From Calliopsis andreniformis (Eukaryota > Arthropoda > Insecta > Hymenoptera > Andrenidae): 64,000 nucleotides of DNA. A program made the position numbers and the translations under genes. The stretch lies in assembly GCF_051401765.1 (NCBI RefSeq), contig NW_027480493.1:2108001-2172000 (forward strand). Reading direction: 5' to 3'. This document shows, one piece after another, positions 53,111 through 64,000 of the stretch (positions within the stretch are counted from its first letter, which is position 1; each line of letters begins with the position of its first letter). The notes under the pieces are model-generated. The model saw only the letters and a list, made by a program, of their open reading frames with translations. It was not told the origin of the DNA and searched no databases.

Positions 53111-56100
53111 GAATTCAGGATATTCGATTGAGTATTGAGAATTGAGGATTGATGGTTGAGTATTGAGGATTGAGGATTGAGTATTGAAGGTTGAAGATTG
53201 AGGTTTGAGGATTGAGGATTGAGAATTGAGGATGAGGACTGAGGGTTGAGGACTGAGGATTGACGATTGAGTATTGAGGATTGAGGATTGATGACTGAGG
53301 ATTGAGGATTGAGTATTGAGGATTGGGTATTGAGGATTGAAGGTTGAGTATTGAGGATTGAAGGTTGATGATTGAGGATTGAGGATTGTGGATTGTGGAT
53401 TGAGGGTTGAGGATTGAAGATTGAGTATTGAGGATTGAAGATTGAGTATTCAGGATTGAAGATTGAGGATTGAGGATTGAGACTTGAGGATTGAGGATTG
53501 AGGATTGAAGATTGAGGATTGGGGATTGAGGATTGAGGATTGAGGATTGAGTATTGAGGATTGAGAATTGAGGATTGAGGATTGAAGGTTGAGGATTAAG
53601 GATTGAGGATTGGGGATTGAGGATCTAGGATTGGAGATTGACTATTGAGGATTGAGGATTGAGTATTGAGGATTAAGGAACGAGGATTGAGGATTGAGGA
53701 TGATGGCAGAGGGTTGAGGATTGATGTTTGAGGAACGAGGATTGAGGATTGAGGATTGAGGACTGCGGATTGACGATTGAGTATTGAAGATTGAGGATTG
53801 ATGACTGAGGATTGAGGATTGCGGATTGAGGATTGAGGATTGAAGATTGAAGATTGAAGATTGAGTATTGAGGATTGAAGATTGAGGATTGAGGATTGAG
53901 GATTGAGGATTGAGGATTGAAGATTGAGAATTGATGATTGAGGATTGAGGATTGAGGATTGAGGATTGAGGATTGAGGATGGAGGATGAAGGCTGAGGGT
54001 TGAGGATTGAGGATGGAGGATGAAGGCTGAGGGTTGAGGATTGTGGTTTGAGTATTGAATACTGAGAATTCAGGATATTCTGTTGAGTATTGTGAATTGA
54101 GGGTTGATGGTCGAGTATTGAGGATTGAGGATTGAGTATTGAGGATTGAAGATTGAGGTTTGAGGATTGAGGATTGAGAATTGAGGATGAGGACTGAGGG
54201 TTGAGGATTGAGGTCTGAGGAACGAGGATTGAGGATTGAGAATTGAGGACTGAGGATTGACGATTGAGTATTGAGGATTGAGGATTGATGACTGAGGATA
54301 GAGGATTGAGGATTGAGGATTGGGTATTGAGGATTGAAGAATGAGGATTGACGATTCAGGATTGAGGATTGAGGATTGAAGATTGAGGCTTGAGGATTGA
54401 GGATTGAAGATTGAGGATTGGGGATTGAGGATCGAGGATTGAGGATTGAGTATTGAGGATTGAGAATTGAGGATTGAGGATTGAAAATTGAGGATTAAGG
54501 ATTGAGGATTGGGGATTGAGGATCTAGGATTGGATATTGACCATTGAGGATTGAGGATTGAGGTTTGAGGATTGAGGAACGAGGATTGAGGATTGAGGAT
54601 GATGGCTGAGGGATGAGGATTGATGTTTGAGGAACGAGAATTGAGGATTGAGGATTGAGGACTGCGGATTTACGATTGAGTACTGAAGATTGAGGATTGA
54701 TGACTGAGGATTGAGGATTGAGTATTGAGGATTGAGGATTGAGGATTGAAGATTGATGATTGAGAATTGAGGATTGAAGATTGAGGATTGAGGATTCAGG
54801 ATTGAGGATGGAGGATGAGGGCTGAGGGTTGAGGATTGAGGTTTGATTATTGAATACTGAGAATTCAGGATATTCTATTGAGTATTGGGAATTGAGGATT
54901 GATGGTTGCGTATTGAGGATTGAGGATTGAGTATTGAGTATTGAGAGTTGAAGATTGAGGATTGGGGATTGAGGATTGAGGATTGAGAATTGAGAATCGA
55001 AGATTGAGTATTGAGGATTGAAGATTGAGGTTTGAGGATTGAGGATTGACGATGGAGGATGAGGGCTGAGGGTCGAGGATTGAGGTTTGAGTATTGAATA
55101 CTGAGAATTCAGGATATTCTATTGAGTATTGAGAATTGAGGATTGATGGTTGCGTATTGAGGATTGAGGATTGAGTATTGAGTATTGAGGATTGAAGATT
55201 GAGGTTTGAGGATTGAGGATTGAGAATTGAGGATGAGGACTGAGGGTTGAGGATTGAGGTTTGAAGAACGAGGATTGAGGATTGAGAATTGAGGACTGAG
55301 GATTGAGGATTGAGGATTGAGGATTGAGGATTGAGCATGATGGCTGAGTGTTGAGGATTGAGGTTTGAGGGCTAAGGATTGAGGATTGAGAATTGAGTAT
55401 TGAGGATTGAAGATTGACGATTGAGTATTGAGTATTGAGGATTGAGGACTGTGTATTGAGGTTTGAAGATTGAGGATTAAGGATTGAGGATTGGGGATTG
55501 AGGATCTAGGATTGGAGATTGATTATTCACGATTGAGTATTGAGGATTGAGGGTTGAGGATTGAGTATTGAGGATTGAGTTATGAAGATTGAGTATCCAT
55601 GACTGATGATTGAGGATTGAGGATTGAGGATTGAAGAATGAGAATTGATGATTGAGGATTGAGGATTGAAGATTGAGGATTGAGGATTGAGGATTGAGGA
55701 TTGAGGATTGAAGATTGAGGATTGGGGATTGACGATTGAGTACTGAAGATTGGGGATTGATGACTGAGGATTGAGGATTGAGGATTGAGGATTGAGGATT
55801 GAGGATTGAAGATTGAAGATTGAGTATTGAGGATTGAAGATTGAGGATTGAGGATTCAGGATTGAGGATGGAGGATGAGGGCTGAGGGTTGAGGATTGAG
55901 GTTTGAGTATTGAATACTGAGAAAATCAGGATATTCGATTGAGTATTGAGAATTGAGGATTGATGGTTGAGTACTGAGGATTGAGGATTGAGTATTGAAG
56001 ATTGAAGATTGAGGTTTGAGGATTGAGGATTGAGAATTGAGGATGAGGTCTGAGGGTTGAGGATTGAGGTTTGAGGAACGAGGATAGAGGATTGAGAATT

Positions 56101-57249
56101 GAGGACTGAGGATTGACGATTGAGTATTGACGATTGAGTATTGAGTATTGAGGATTGATGACTGAGGATTGAGGATTGAGGATTGAGGATTGAGGATTGA
56201 GGATTGAGTATTGAGGATTGAAGATTGAGGATTGAGGGCTGAGGATTGAGGATGGAGGATGAGGGCTGAGGGTTGAGGATTGAGGTTTGAGTATTGAATA
56301 CTGAGAATTCAGGATATTCTATTGAGTATTGAGAATTGAGGATTGATGGTTGAGTATTGAGAATTGAGGATTGAGTATTGAGGATTGAAGATTGAGGTTT
56401 GAGGATTGATTATTGAGTATTGAGGATTGAAGATTGAGGATTGAGGATTGAGAATTGAGAATTGAGGATGAGGACTGAGGGTTGAGGATTGAGGTTTGAA
56501 GAATGAGGATTGAGGGTTGAGGACTGAGGATTGAGTTATGAAGATTGAGTATTCATGACTTATCATTGAGGATTGAGGATTGAGGATTGAGGACTGATGA
56601 TTGAAGATTGAGTATTGATGATTGTGGATTAAGGATTGAGGTTTGAGGATTGAGGATTGAGGATTGAAGATTGAGGATTGGGGACTGAGGATTGAGGATT
56701 GAGAATTGAGAATCGAAGACTGAGTATTGAGGATTGAAGATTGAGGTTTGAGGATTGAGGATTGAGGCTGGAGGATGAGGGCTGAGGGTTGAGGATTGAG
56801 GTTTGAGTATTGAATACTGAGAATTCAGGATATTCTATTGAGTATTGAGAATTGAGGATTGATGGTTGCGTATTGAGCTCTGAGGATTGAGTATTGAGTA
56901 TTGAGGTTTGAGGTTCGATGATTGAGGATTGAGGACTGAGGATTGAGGATTGAGGATTGAGGATTGATCATTGAGGATTGAAGATTGAGGAGTGGGGATT
57001 GAGGATTGAAGATTGAGGATTAAGGATTTAGGATTGGGGATTGAGTATCTAGGATTGGAGATTGATTATTCAGGATTGAACATTGAGGATTGAGGATTGA
57101 GGATTGAGAATTGAGAATTGAGGATGAGGACTGAGGGTAGAGGATTGAGGTTTGAAGAATGAGGATTGAGGATTGAGGATTGAGGATTGAGGATTGAGGA
57201 TTGAGGATTGAGTTATGAAGATTGAGTATTCATGACTCATGATTGAGGA
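53111..57249 (+). repeat. Right HOR block, mosaic of 13-14.5 kb-like and 26.4-28.5 kb-like sequence
   Basis: Dyad boxes lie at 53111, 54066, 54861, 55105, 55921 (AAAATC variant), 56305 and 56821. The left part resembles 13.1-14.5 kb (box 14068 against 54066, with the same GAGGGTTGATGGTCGAG sequence after the box). The right part is the copy of 26.4-28.5 kb. It ends at about 57,210-57,285, where the GTTATGAAG...CATGAC box is duplicated in tandem. Confidence 0.83.
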
Positions 57250-57261
57250 TTGAGGATTGAG

Positions 57262-58137
57262 TTATGAAGATTGAGTATTCATGACTGATGATTGAGGATT
57301 GAGGATGGAGGATGAGGGCTGAGGGTTGAGGATTGAGGTTCGAGTATTGAATACTGAGAATTCAGGATATTCTATTGAGCATTGAGAATTGAGGATTGAT
57401 GGTTGAGTTATGAGGATTGAGGATTGAGTATTGAGGATTGAAGAGTGAGGTTTGAGGATTGAGGATTGAGAATTGAGGATGGAGGATAGAGGATTGAGGA
57501 TTGAGGATTGGGTATTGAGGATTGAAGAATGAGGATTGACGATTGAGGATTGGGAATTGGGGATTGAAGATTGAGTATTGAGGATTGAAGGTTGATGATT
57601 GAGTATTGAGGATTGTGGATTGAGGATTGAGGGTTGAGGATTGAAGGCTGAGTATTGAGGATTGAACATTGAGAATCGATGATTGAGGATTGAGGACTGA
57701 GGATTGAAGGTTGCGGATTGAAGGTTGAGGATTGGGGATTGAGGACTGGCGATTGAGGATTGAGGACCGAGGATTGAGAATAGAGGATTGAGGATTGAAG
57801 ATTGAGTATTGAGGATTAAAGATTGAGGATTGAGGATCGAGGACTGAAGATTGAGGACTGAGTGTTGAGTGATGAGTGATGCGAATTGATGTTTGTAGAC
57901 TGAGATTTCAAGATTGAAGATTGGGGATTGAGTACTGAAAACTGTGAATTGAGTATATTCTAATGAGGACTGAGGATTTACAATTGATTGTTGAGGACTG
58001 AGGGCTGAAGATTGAGGATTCAGGACTGAGGATTCGGGATTGATGTTTGAGGACAAGGACCGACGGTTGAGGATTGAGGTTTGAGGATTGATGATTGAGG
58101 ACTGATCACTGAGGATTGAGGATTGAGGATCGAGCAT
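57262..58137 (-). other. Open minus-strand frame (291 codons) in the diverged zone, judged non-coding
   Basis: This is the most diverged of the long frames. Residues outside the usual set (SLEYTQFTVFSTQ, SVYKHQFASLITQHS) come from the degraded dyad box and irregular units near 57.86-57.97 kb. It remains open through these changes, which is mildly unusual, but the rest is still the SSILNPQ heptapeptide and the frame starts at a CAT generated by a repeat variant. No domain is recognised. A gene is unlikely. Confidence 0.7.
57930..57967. other. Degraded dyad-box remnant
   Basis: The sequence starts GAGTACTGAAAACTGTGAATT and continues GAGTATATTCTAATGAG. Set against the standard box it keeps length and order but has several substitutions: EcoRI is lost (GTGAATTGAG) and TTCTATT is TTCTAAT. 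On the minus strand the box peptide EYPEFSVF becomes EYTQFTVF. It is the most diverged copy found. Confidence 0.65.
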
Positions 58138-61100
58138 TGAGGATTGAAGATTGAGGACTGGGGATTAAGGATTGAAGATTGAGTATTAAGGATTGGGGAT
58201 TGGGGATTGAGGATCTAGGATTGGAGATTGATTATTGAGGATTGAAGATTGACGAATGAGGATTGAGGATTGAGAATTGAGAATTGAGGATTGAGGGTTG
58301 AGGATTGAGGATGAGGACTGACGGTTGAGGATTGAGGTTTGAGGTTTGATGATTGAGGATTGAGGACTGAGGATTGAGGATTGAGGATTGAGGATTGAGC
58401 ATTGAGGATTGAAGATTGAGGACTGGTGATTGAGGATTGAAGATTGAGGATTAAGGATTGAGGATTGGGGATTGAGGATCTAGGATTGGAGATTGATTAT
58501 TCAGGTTTGAAGATTGACGATTGAGGATTGAGGATTGATAATTGTGAATTGAGGATGAGGACTGAGGGTTGAGGATTGAGGTTTGGGGAATGAGGATTGA
58601 GGATTGAGGATTGAGGATTGAGGATTGAGGTTTGAGGTTTGAGGAACGAGGATTGAAGATTGAGAATTGAGGACTGAGGATTGACGATTGAGAATTGAGG
58701 TCTGAGGATAGACGATTGAGTATTGAGGATTGAGGACTGATGACTTAGGATGGAGGATTGAGGATTGAGGATTGGGTATTGAGGATTGAAGAATGAGGAT
58801 TGACGATTCAGGATTGAGGATTGAGGATTGAAGATTGAGTATTGAGGTTTGAAGGTAGATGATTGAGGATTGAGGATTGTGGATTGTGGATTGAAGGTTG
58901 AGGATTGAAGATTGAGTATTGAGGATTGAAGATTGAGTATTCAGGATTGAAGATTGAGGATTGAGGATTGAGGCTTGAGGATTGAGGATTGAAGATTGAG
59001 GATTGGGGATTGAGTATTAAGGATTGAGGATTGAGTATTGAGGATTGAGGATTGAGGATTGTGGATTGTGGATTGAGGGTTGAGGATTGAAGATTGAGTA
59101 TTGAGGATTGAAGATTGAGTATTCAGGATTGAAGATTGACGGTTGAGTATTGAAGATTGAGGATTGATGACTGAGGGTTGAGGGTTGAGGACTGAGGATT
59201 GCAGATTTGGTATTGAGGATTGAGGATTGAAGATTGAGGATTAAGGATTGAGGATTGGGGATTGAGGATTGAGGATTGAAGACTGAGTATTGAGGATTGA
59301 AGATTGACGTTTGAGGATTGAGGATTGAGAATTGAGAATTGAGGATTGAGGGTTGAGGATTGAGGACGAGGACTGACGGTTGAGGATTGAGGATTGAGGA
59401 TTGAGGATTGAGGACTGGGGATTGAGGATTGAAGATTGAGGATTAAGGATTGAGGATTGGGGATTGAGTATCTAGGATTGGAGATTGATTATTCAGGATT
59501 GAAGATTGAGTATTGAGGATTGAAGACTGACGATTGAGGATTGAGGATTGACGATTGAGGATTGAGGATTGAGGATTGAAGATTGAGTATTCAGGATTGA
59601 AGATTGAGGATTGAGGATTGAGGATTGAGAATTGAGGATCGAAGATTGAGTATTGAGGATTGAAGACTGAGGTTTGAGGATTGAGGATTGAGGATGGAGG
59701 ATGAGGGCTGAGGGTTGAGGATTGAGGATTGAGGATTGAAGATTGAGTATTGAGGATTGAAGGTTGATGATTGATGATTGAGGATTGTGGATTGTGGATT
59801 GAAGGTTGAGGATTGAAGATTGAGTATTGAGAATTGAAGATTGAGTATTCAGGATTGAAGATTGAGGATTGAGGATTGAGGATTGAGTATTGAAGATTGA
59901 GGATTGATGATTGAGGATTGAGGATTGAGGATTGAGGATTGAGGATTGATAGTTGAGGTTTGAGGACGAGGACTGACGGATGAGTATTGAGGTATGAGGA
60001 TTGAGGATTGAGGATGAGGGCTGAGGGTTGAGGATTGAGGTTTGAGGACAGAGGACCGAAGATTGAGGATTGAGAATTGAGGACTGAGGGTTCAGGATTG
60101 AAGAATGACCATTGAGGATTGAGGAATGAGGGTTGAGGATTGAAGATTGAGTATTGAGGATTGAAGACAGACGATTGAGGATTGAGGATTGAGGATTGAG
60201 GATTGAGGATTGAGGTTTGAAGATTGAGTATTGAGGATTGAAGATTGAGGATTGAGGATTGTGGCTTGAGGATTGAGGATTGGGGATTGAAGATTGTGGA
60301 TTGGGGATTGAGGATTGAGGAATGAGGATTGAGTATTGAGGATTGAGAATTGAGGACTGAGGATTGAAGATTGAGGATTAAGGCTTGAGGATTGGGTCTT
60401 GAGGATAGAAGAATGAGGATTGAGGGTTGAGGGCTGAGGACTGAGGATTGCAGATTGGGTATTGAGGATTGAAGACTGAGGATTGAGGATTGAGGAACGA
60501 GGATTGAGGATTGAGGATGATGGCTCAGGGTTGAGGATTGAGGTTTGAGGATTGAGGATTGAGGATTGAAGAATGAGCATTGAGGATTGAAGACTGATGA
60601 TTGAGGATTTAGGATTGAGGATTGAGGATGAGGGCTGAGGGTTGAGGATTGAGGTTTGAGGACAGAGGACCGGGGATTGAGGATTGAGAATTGAGGATTG
60701 AGGATTCAGGATTGAAGATTGAGGATTGGGTATTGAGGATTGAAGAATGAGGATTGAGGATTGAGGATTGAGGGTTGAGGATTGAAGATTGAGTATTGAG
60801 GATTGAAGACTGACGATTGAGGATTGAGGATTGAGGATTGAGGGTTGAGGATTGAGGTTTGAAGATTGAGTATTCAGGATTGAAGATTGAGGATTGAGGA
60901 TTGAGGCTTCAGGATTGAGGATTGAGGATTGAAGATTGAGGTTTGGGGATTGAGGATTGTGGATTGAGGACTGAGTATTGAGGATTGAGAATTGAGGATT
61001 GAGGATTGAAGATTGAGGATTAAGGATTGAGGATTGGGGATTGAGGATCTAGGATTGGAGATTGACTATTGAGGATTGAGGATTGAGGATTGAGGGTTGA

Positions 61101-62419
61101 GGAACGAGGATTGAGGATTGAGGATGATGGCTCAGGGTTGAGGATTGAGGTTTGAGGACTGAGGTCTGAGGATTGAGGATTGAGAATTGAGGATTGAGGA
61201 TTGAGGGTTGAAGATTGAGGATTGGGTATTGAGGATTGAAGAATGAGGATTCAGCGTTGAGGGCTGAGGACTGAGGATTGCAGATTGGGTATTGAGGATT
61301 GAAGACTGACGATTGAGGATTGAGGATTGAGGATTGGGGATTGAGGATTGAGAATTGAGAATTGAGGATTGAGGATTGAGGGTTGAAGATTGAGGATTGG
61401 GTATTGAGGATTGAAGAATGAGGATTGAGGGTTGAGGGCTGAGGACTGAGGATTGCAGATTGGGTATTGAGGATTGAAGACTGACGATTGAGGATTGAGG
61501 AACGAGGATTGAGGATTGAGGATGATGGCTCAGGGTTGAGGATTGAGGTTTGAGCACTGAGGACTGAGGATTCAGGATTGAGTATTGACGATTGAGTATT
61601 GAGGTTTGAAGATTGAGTATTCAGGATTGAAGATTGAGTATTGAGGATTGAAGATTGAGGTTTGAGGATTGAGGCTTGAGGATTGAGGATTGAGGATTGA
61701 GGGTTGAGGATTGAGGATTGAAGATTCAGGATCGGGGATTGAGGATTGACGATTGAGTATTGATGGTTGAGGATTGAGGATTGAGGATTGAGGATTGAGG
61801 ATTGAGGATTGAGGGTTGAGGATTGAGGATTGAAGATTCAGGATCGGGGATTGAGGATTGACGATTGAGTATTGACGATTGAGGATTGAGTATTGAGGAT
61901 TGGGAATTAAGGATTGAGCATTGAAGATTGAGTATTGAGGATTGAGGACTGGGGATTCAGGATTGAAGATTGAGGATTGACGATTGAGGATTGGGGATTG
62001 AGGATCTAGGATTGGAGATTGATTATTGAGGATTGAAGATTGAGAATTGAGGATCGAGGATTGAGAATTGAGAATTGAGGATGAGGACTGAGCGTTGAGG
62101 ATTGAGGTTTGAGCAATGAGGATTGAGGATTGAGAATTGAGGATGAGGACTGAGGGTTGAGGATTGAGGTTTGAGGAACGAGGATTGAGGATTGAGAATT
62201 GAGGACTGAGGAATGACGATTGAGTATTGAGGATTGATGATTGATGACTGAGGATTGAGGATTGAGGATTGAGGATTGAGGATTGACGATTGAAGATTGA
62301 GTATTGAAGATTGAGGATTGAGGATTGATGATTGGGTATTGAGGATTGAAGAATGAGGATTGACGATTCAGGATTGACGATTGAGGATTGAAGATTGAGT
62401 ATTGAGGATTGAAGGTTGA

Positions 62420-64000
62420 TGATTGAGGATTGAGGATTGTGGATTGTGGATTGAGGGTTGAGGATTGAAGATTGAGTATTGAGGATTGAAGATTGAGTAT
62501 TCAGGATTGAAGATTGACGGTTGAGTATTGAAGATTGAGGATTGATGACTGAGGGTTGAGGGTTGAGGACTGAGGATTGCAGATTTGGTATTGAGGATTG
62601 AGGATTGAAGATTGAGGATTAAGGATTGAGGATTGGGGATTGAGGATTGAGGATTGAAGACTGAGTATTGAGGATTGAAGATTGACGTTTGAGGATTGAG
62701 GATTGAGAATTGAGAATTGAGGATTGAGGGTTGAGGATTGAGGACGAGGACTGACGGTTGAGGATTGAGGATTGAGGATTGAGGATTGAGGACTGGGGAT
62801 TGAGGATTGAAGATTGAGGATTAAGGATTGAGGATTGGGGATTGAGTATCTAGGATTGGAGATTGATTATTCAGGATTGAAGATTGAGTATTGAGGATTG
62901 AAGACTGACGATTGAGGATTGAGGATTGACGATTGAGGATTGAGGATTGAGGATTGAAGATTGAGTATTCAGGATTGAAGATTGAGGATTGAGGATTGAG
63001 GATTGAGAATTGAGGATCGAAGATTGAGTATTGAGGATTGAAGACTGAGGTTTGAGGATTGAGGATTGAGGATGGAGGATGAGGGCTGAGGGTTGAGGAT
63101 TGAGGTTTGAGTATTGAATACTGAGAATTCAGGATATTCTATTGAGTATTGAGAATTGAGGATTGATGGTTGAGTATTGAGGATTGAGGATTGAGTATTG
63201 AGGATTGAAGATTGAGGTTTGAGGATTGAGGGTTGAGAATTGAGGATGAGGACTGAGGGTTGAGGATAGTGGTTTGAGGAACGAGTATTGAGGATTGAGA
63301 ATTGAGGACTGACGATTGACGGTTGAGTATTGAGGATTGAGGATTGATGACTGAGGATTGAGGATTGAGGAACGAGGATTGAGGATTGAGGATTGAAGAT
63401 TGAGTATTGAGGATTGAGGATTGAGGATTGAGAATTGAGGATTGGGTATTGAGGATTGAAGAATGAGGTTTGACGATTCAGGATTGAGGATTGAGGATTG
63501 AAGATTGAGTATTGAGGATTGAAGGTTGGCGATTGAGGATTGAGGATTGTGGATTGAGGATTGAGGGTTGAGGATTGAAGATTGAGTATTGAGGATTGAA
63601 GGCTGAGTATTCAGGATTGAAGATTGAGGATTGAGGATTGAGGATTGAGGACTGGGGATTGAGGATTGAAGATTGAGGATTAAGGATTGAGGATTGGGGA
63701 TTGAGTATCTAGGATTGGAGATTGATTATTCAGGATTGAAGATTGAGTATTGAGGATTGAAGACTGACGATTGAGGATTGAGGATTGACGATTGAGGATT
63801 GAGGATTGAGGATTGAAGATTGAGTATTCAGGATTGAAGATTGAGGATTGAGGATTGAGGATTGAGAATTGAGGATCGAAGATTGAGTATTGAGGATTGA
63901 AGACTGAGGTTTGAGGATTGAGGATTGAGGATGGAGGATGAGGGCTGAGGGTTGAGGATTGAGGTTTGAGTATTGAATACTGAGAATTCAGGATATTCTA
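62420..64000 (+). repeat. 859-bp tandem HOR, truncated by window end
   Basis: The dyad boxes at 63125 and 63984 and the GTATCTAGG motifs at 62,846 and 63,705 are both 859 bases apart. The first repeat spans about 62,790-63,648 and the second is cut at base 64,000, inside a dyad box. The left part also matches 59.05-59.73 kb at offset 3,378, after which this copy continues into a dyad box and the other does not. Confidence 0.88.

Larger units (their letters stand above)
57250..62419 (+). repeat. Diverged heptamer zone almost lacking dyad boxes
   Basis: The heptamer rhythm persists but with more irregular units (for example TGATGAGTGATGCG near 57,868 and TTTGTAGACTGAG near 57,891). After the box at 57358 no standard dyad box appears until 63125, a gap of 5,767 bases against a mean spacing near 600 to the left. 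A degraded one lies at 57,930-57,967. CTAG boxes remain, with CTAG at 58215, 58480, 59472, 61049 and 62006. About 59,045-59,730 recurs at 62,420-63,106 (offset 3,378). Smaller local duplications occur near 61,700-61,860. No gene or transposon is seen. Confidence 0.85.
1..64000 (+). repeat. Heptanucleotide satellite array, unit GAGGATT, filling the window
   Basis: The sequence parses from end to end into 7-bp units of consensus GAGGATT, all in one orientation. Frequent single-substitution units are GAGTATT, GAAGATT, GAGAATT, GAGGTTT, GATGATT, GACGATT, GAGGACT, GAGGGTT, GGGGATT, CAGGATT and GAGGAAC. Runs of ten or more perfect units exist (for example about 1800-1890) but are a minority. The variants occur in fixed order, which defines higher-order repeats. 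Cytosine is scarce on the plus strand (most rows of 60 bases hold none to three), so the strands differ strongly in G versus C. The plus strand has TGA once every 21 bases in each frame of the pure repeat, so it cannot code under the standard code. No non-repeat stretch longer than a few tens of bases was seen. The array continues beyond both window ends. A satellite in eukaryotic heterochromatin is the most likely identity; the clade is unknown. Confidence 0.97.

Noticed and set aside
83..61557. About sixty minus-strand open reading frames of 62-374 codons as protein genes
   Set aside because: All are rotations and variants of SSILNPQ forced by the 7-bp repeat. Starts and stops shift between sister copies, overlapping frames carry the same peptide, and no domain or coding signal is present.
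1..64000. CRISPR array
   Set aside because: The repeats are continuous 7-bp units with no unique spacers and no cas-like genes. The dyad boxes are unevenly spaced (112 to over 1,000 bp) and separated by more repeat.
1..64000. Telomere tract
   Set aside because: TTGAGGA resembles TTTAGGG in length and strand bias but differs at two positions. I saw no run of TTTAGGG, TTAGGG or a similar unit. TTTAGGA occurs only as isolated variants.
1..64000. Plus-strand coding under a code that reads TGA as an amino acid
   Set aside because: It would give a monotonous repeat (EDWGLRI if TGA is Trp) with no other support, and hexamers and boxes show no sign of protecting such a frame.
1..64000. Bacterial short tandem heptamer repeat (cyanobacterial STRR type)
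   Set aside because: Those arrays are usually tens to hundreds of bases between genes. 64 kb with HOR layering and no gene does not fit.

Overview
The whole 64-kb window is one block of satellite DNA. I find no convincing protein gene, RNA gene, transposable element or CRISPR array. The unit is a 7-bp repeat, GAGGATT read on the plus strand (rotation TTGAGGA; minus strand AATCCTC). Several thousand head-to-tail copies all point the same way. Many heptamers carry one or two substitutions (GAGTATT, GAAGATT, GAGAATT, GAGGTTT, GACGATT, GATGATT, GAGGACT, GGGGATT and others). These variants recur in fixed order over hundreds to thousands of bases, so the array has a higher-order repeat (HOR) architecture rather than being a plain microsatellite.

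Organism: the sequence does not name one. A continuous 64-kb simple satellite with nested HORs and no genes is typical of eukaryotic heterochromatin (pericentromeric or subtelomeric) in a long-read assembly. Bacterial heptamer arrays, such as the short tandem repeats of some cyanobacteria, are far shorter. I favour a eukaryote but cannot give a clade.

Layout: 1-5.1 kb, HOR block that recurs near 15.4-20.7 and 22.5-25.5 kb. 5.1-12.0 kb, two copies of a 3,405-bp unit. 12.0-15.5 kb, three related ~1-kb modules. 15.5-17.0 kb, partial copy of the left end. 17.0-26.3 kb, a 4.70/4.87-kb duplication. 26.3-29.0 kb, a block shared with 54.8-57.2 kb. 29.0-35.4 kb, nested 871, 1,756 and 2,431-bp repeats. 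35.4-53.1 kb, a 4,027-bp tandem duplication plus copies displaced by 8.9 and 12.6-12.9 kb. 53.1-57.2 kb, further HOR copies. 57.25-62.4 kb, a more diverged zone. 62.4-64.0 kb, a return to typical HOR sequence with an 859-bp tandem repeat cut by the window edge.

Three sequence 'boxes' punctuate the array: a dyad-symmetric box usually containing an EcoRI site (97 copies counted by eye), a CTAG box and a TCATGA box. All are built from mutated heptamers kept in 7-bp phase. Phase shifts come almost only from a 6-bp unit, GAGGAT, and counting these explains the residue modulo 7 of three HOR periods. On the minus strand all three frames read the same heptapeptide (SSILNPQ), because 7 bp x 3 = 7 codons. 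This gives many long open frames (up to 374 codons) that I regard as arithmetic by-products. All comparisons were made by eye without alignment software, so boundaries are good to a few tens of bases.
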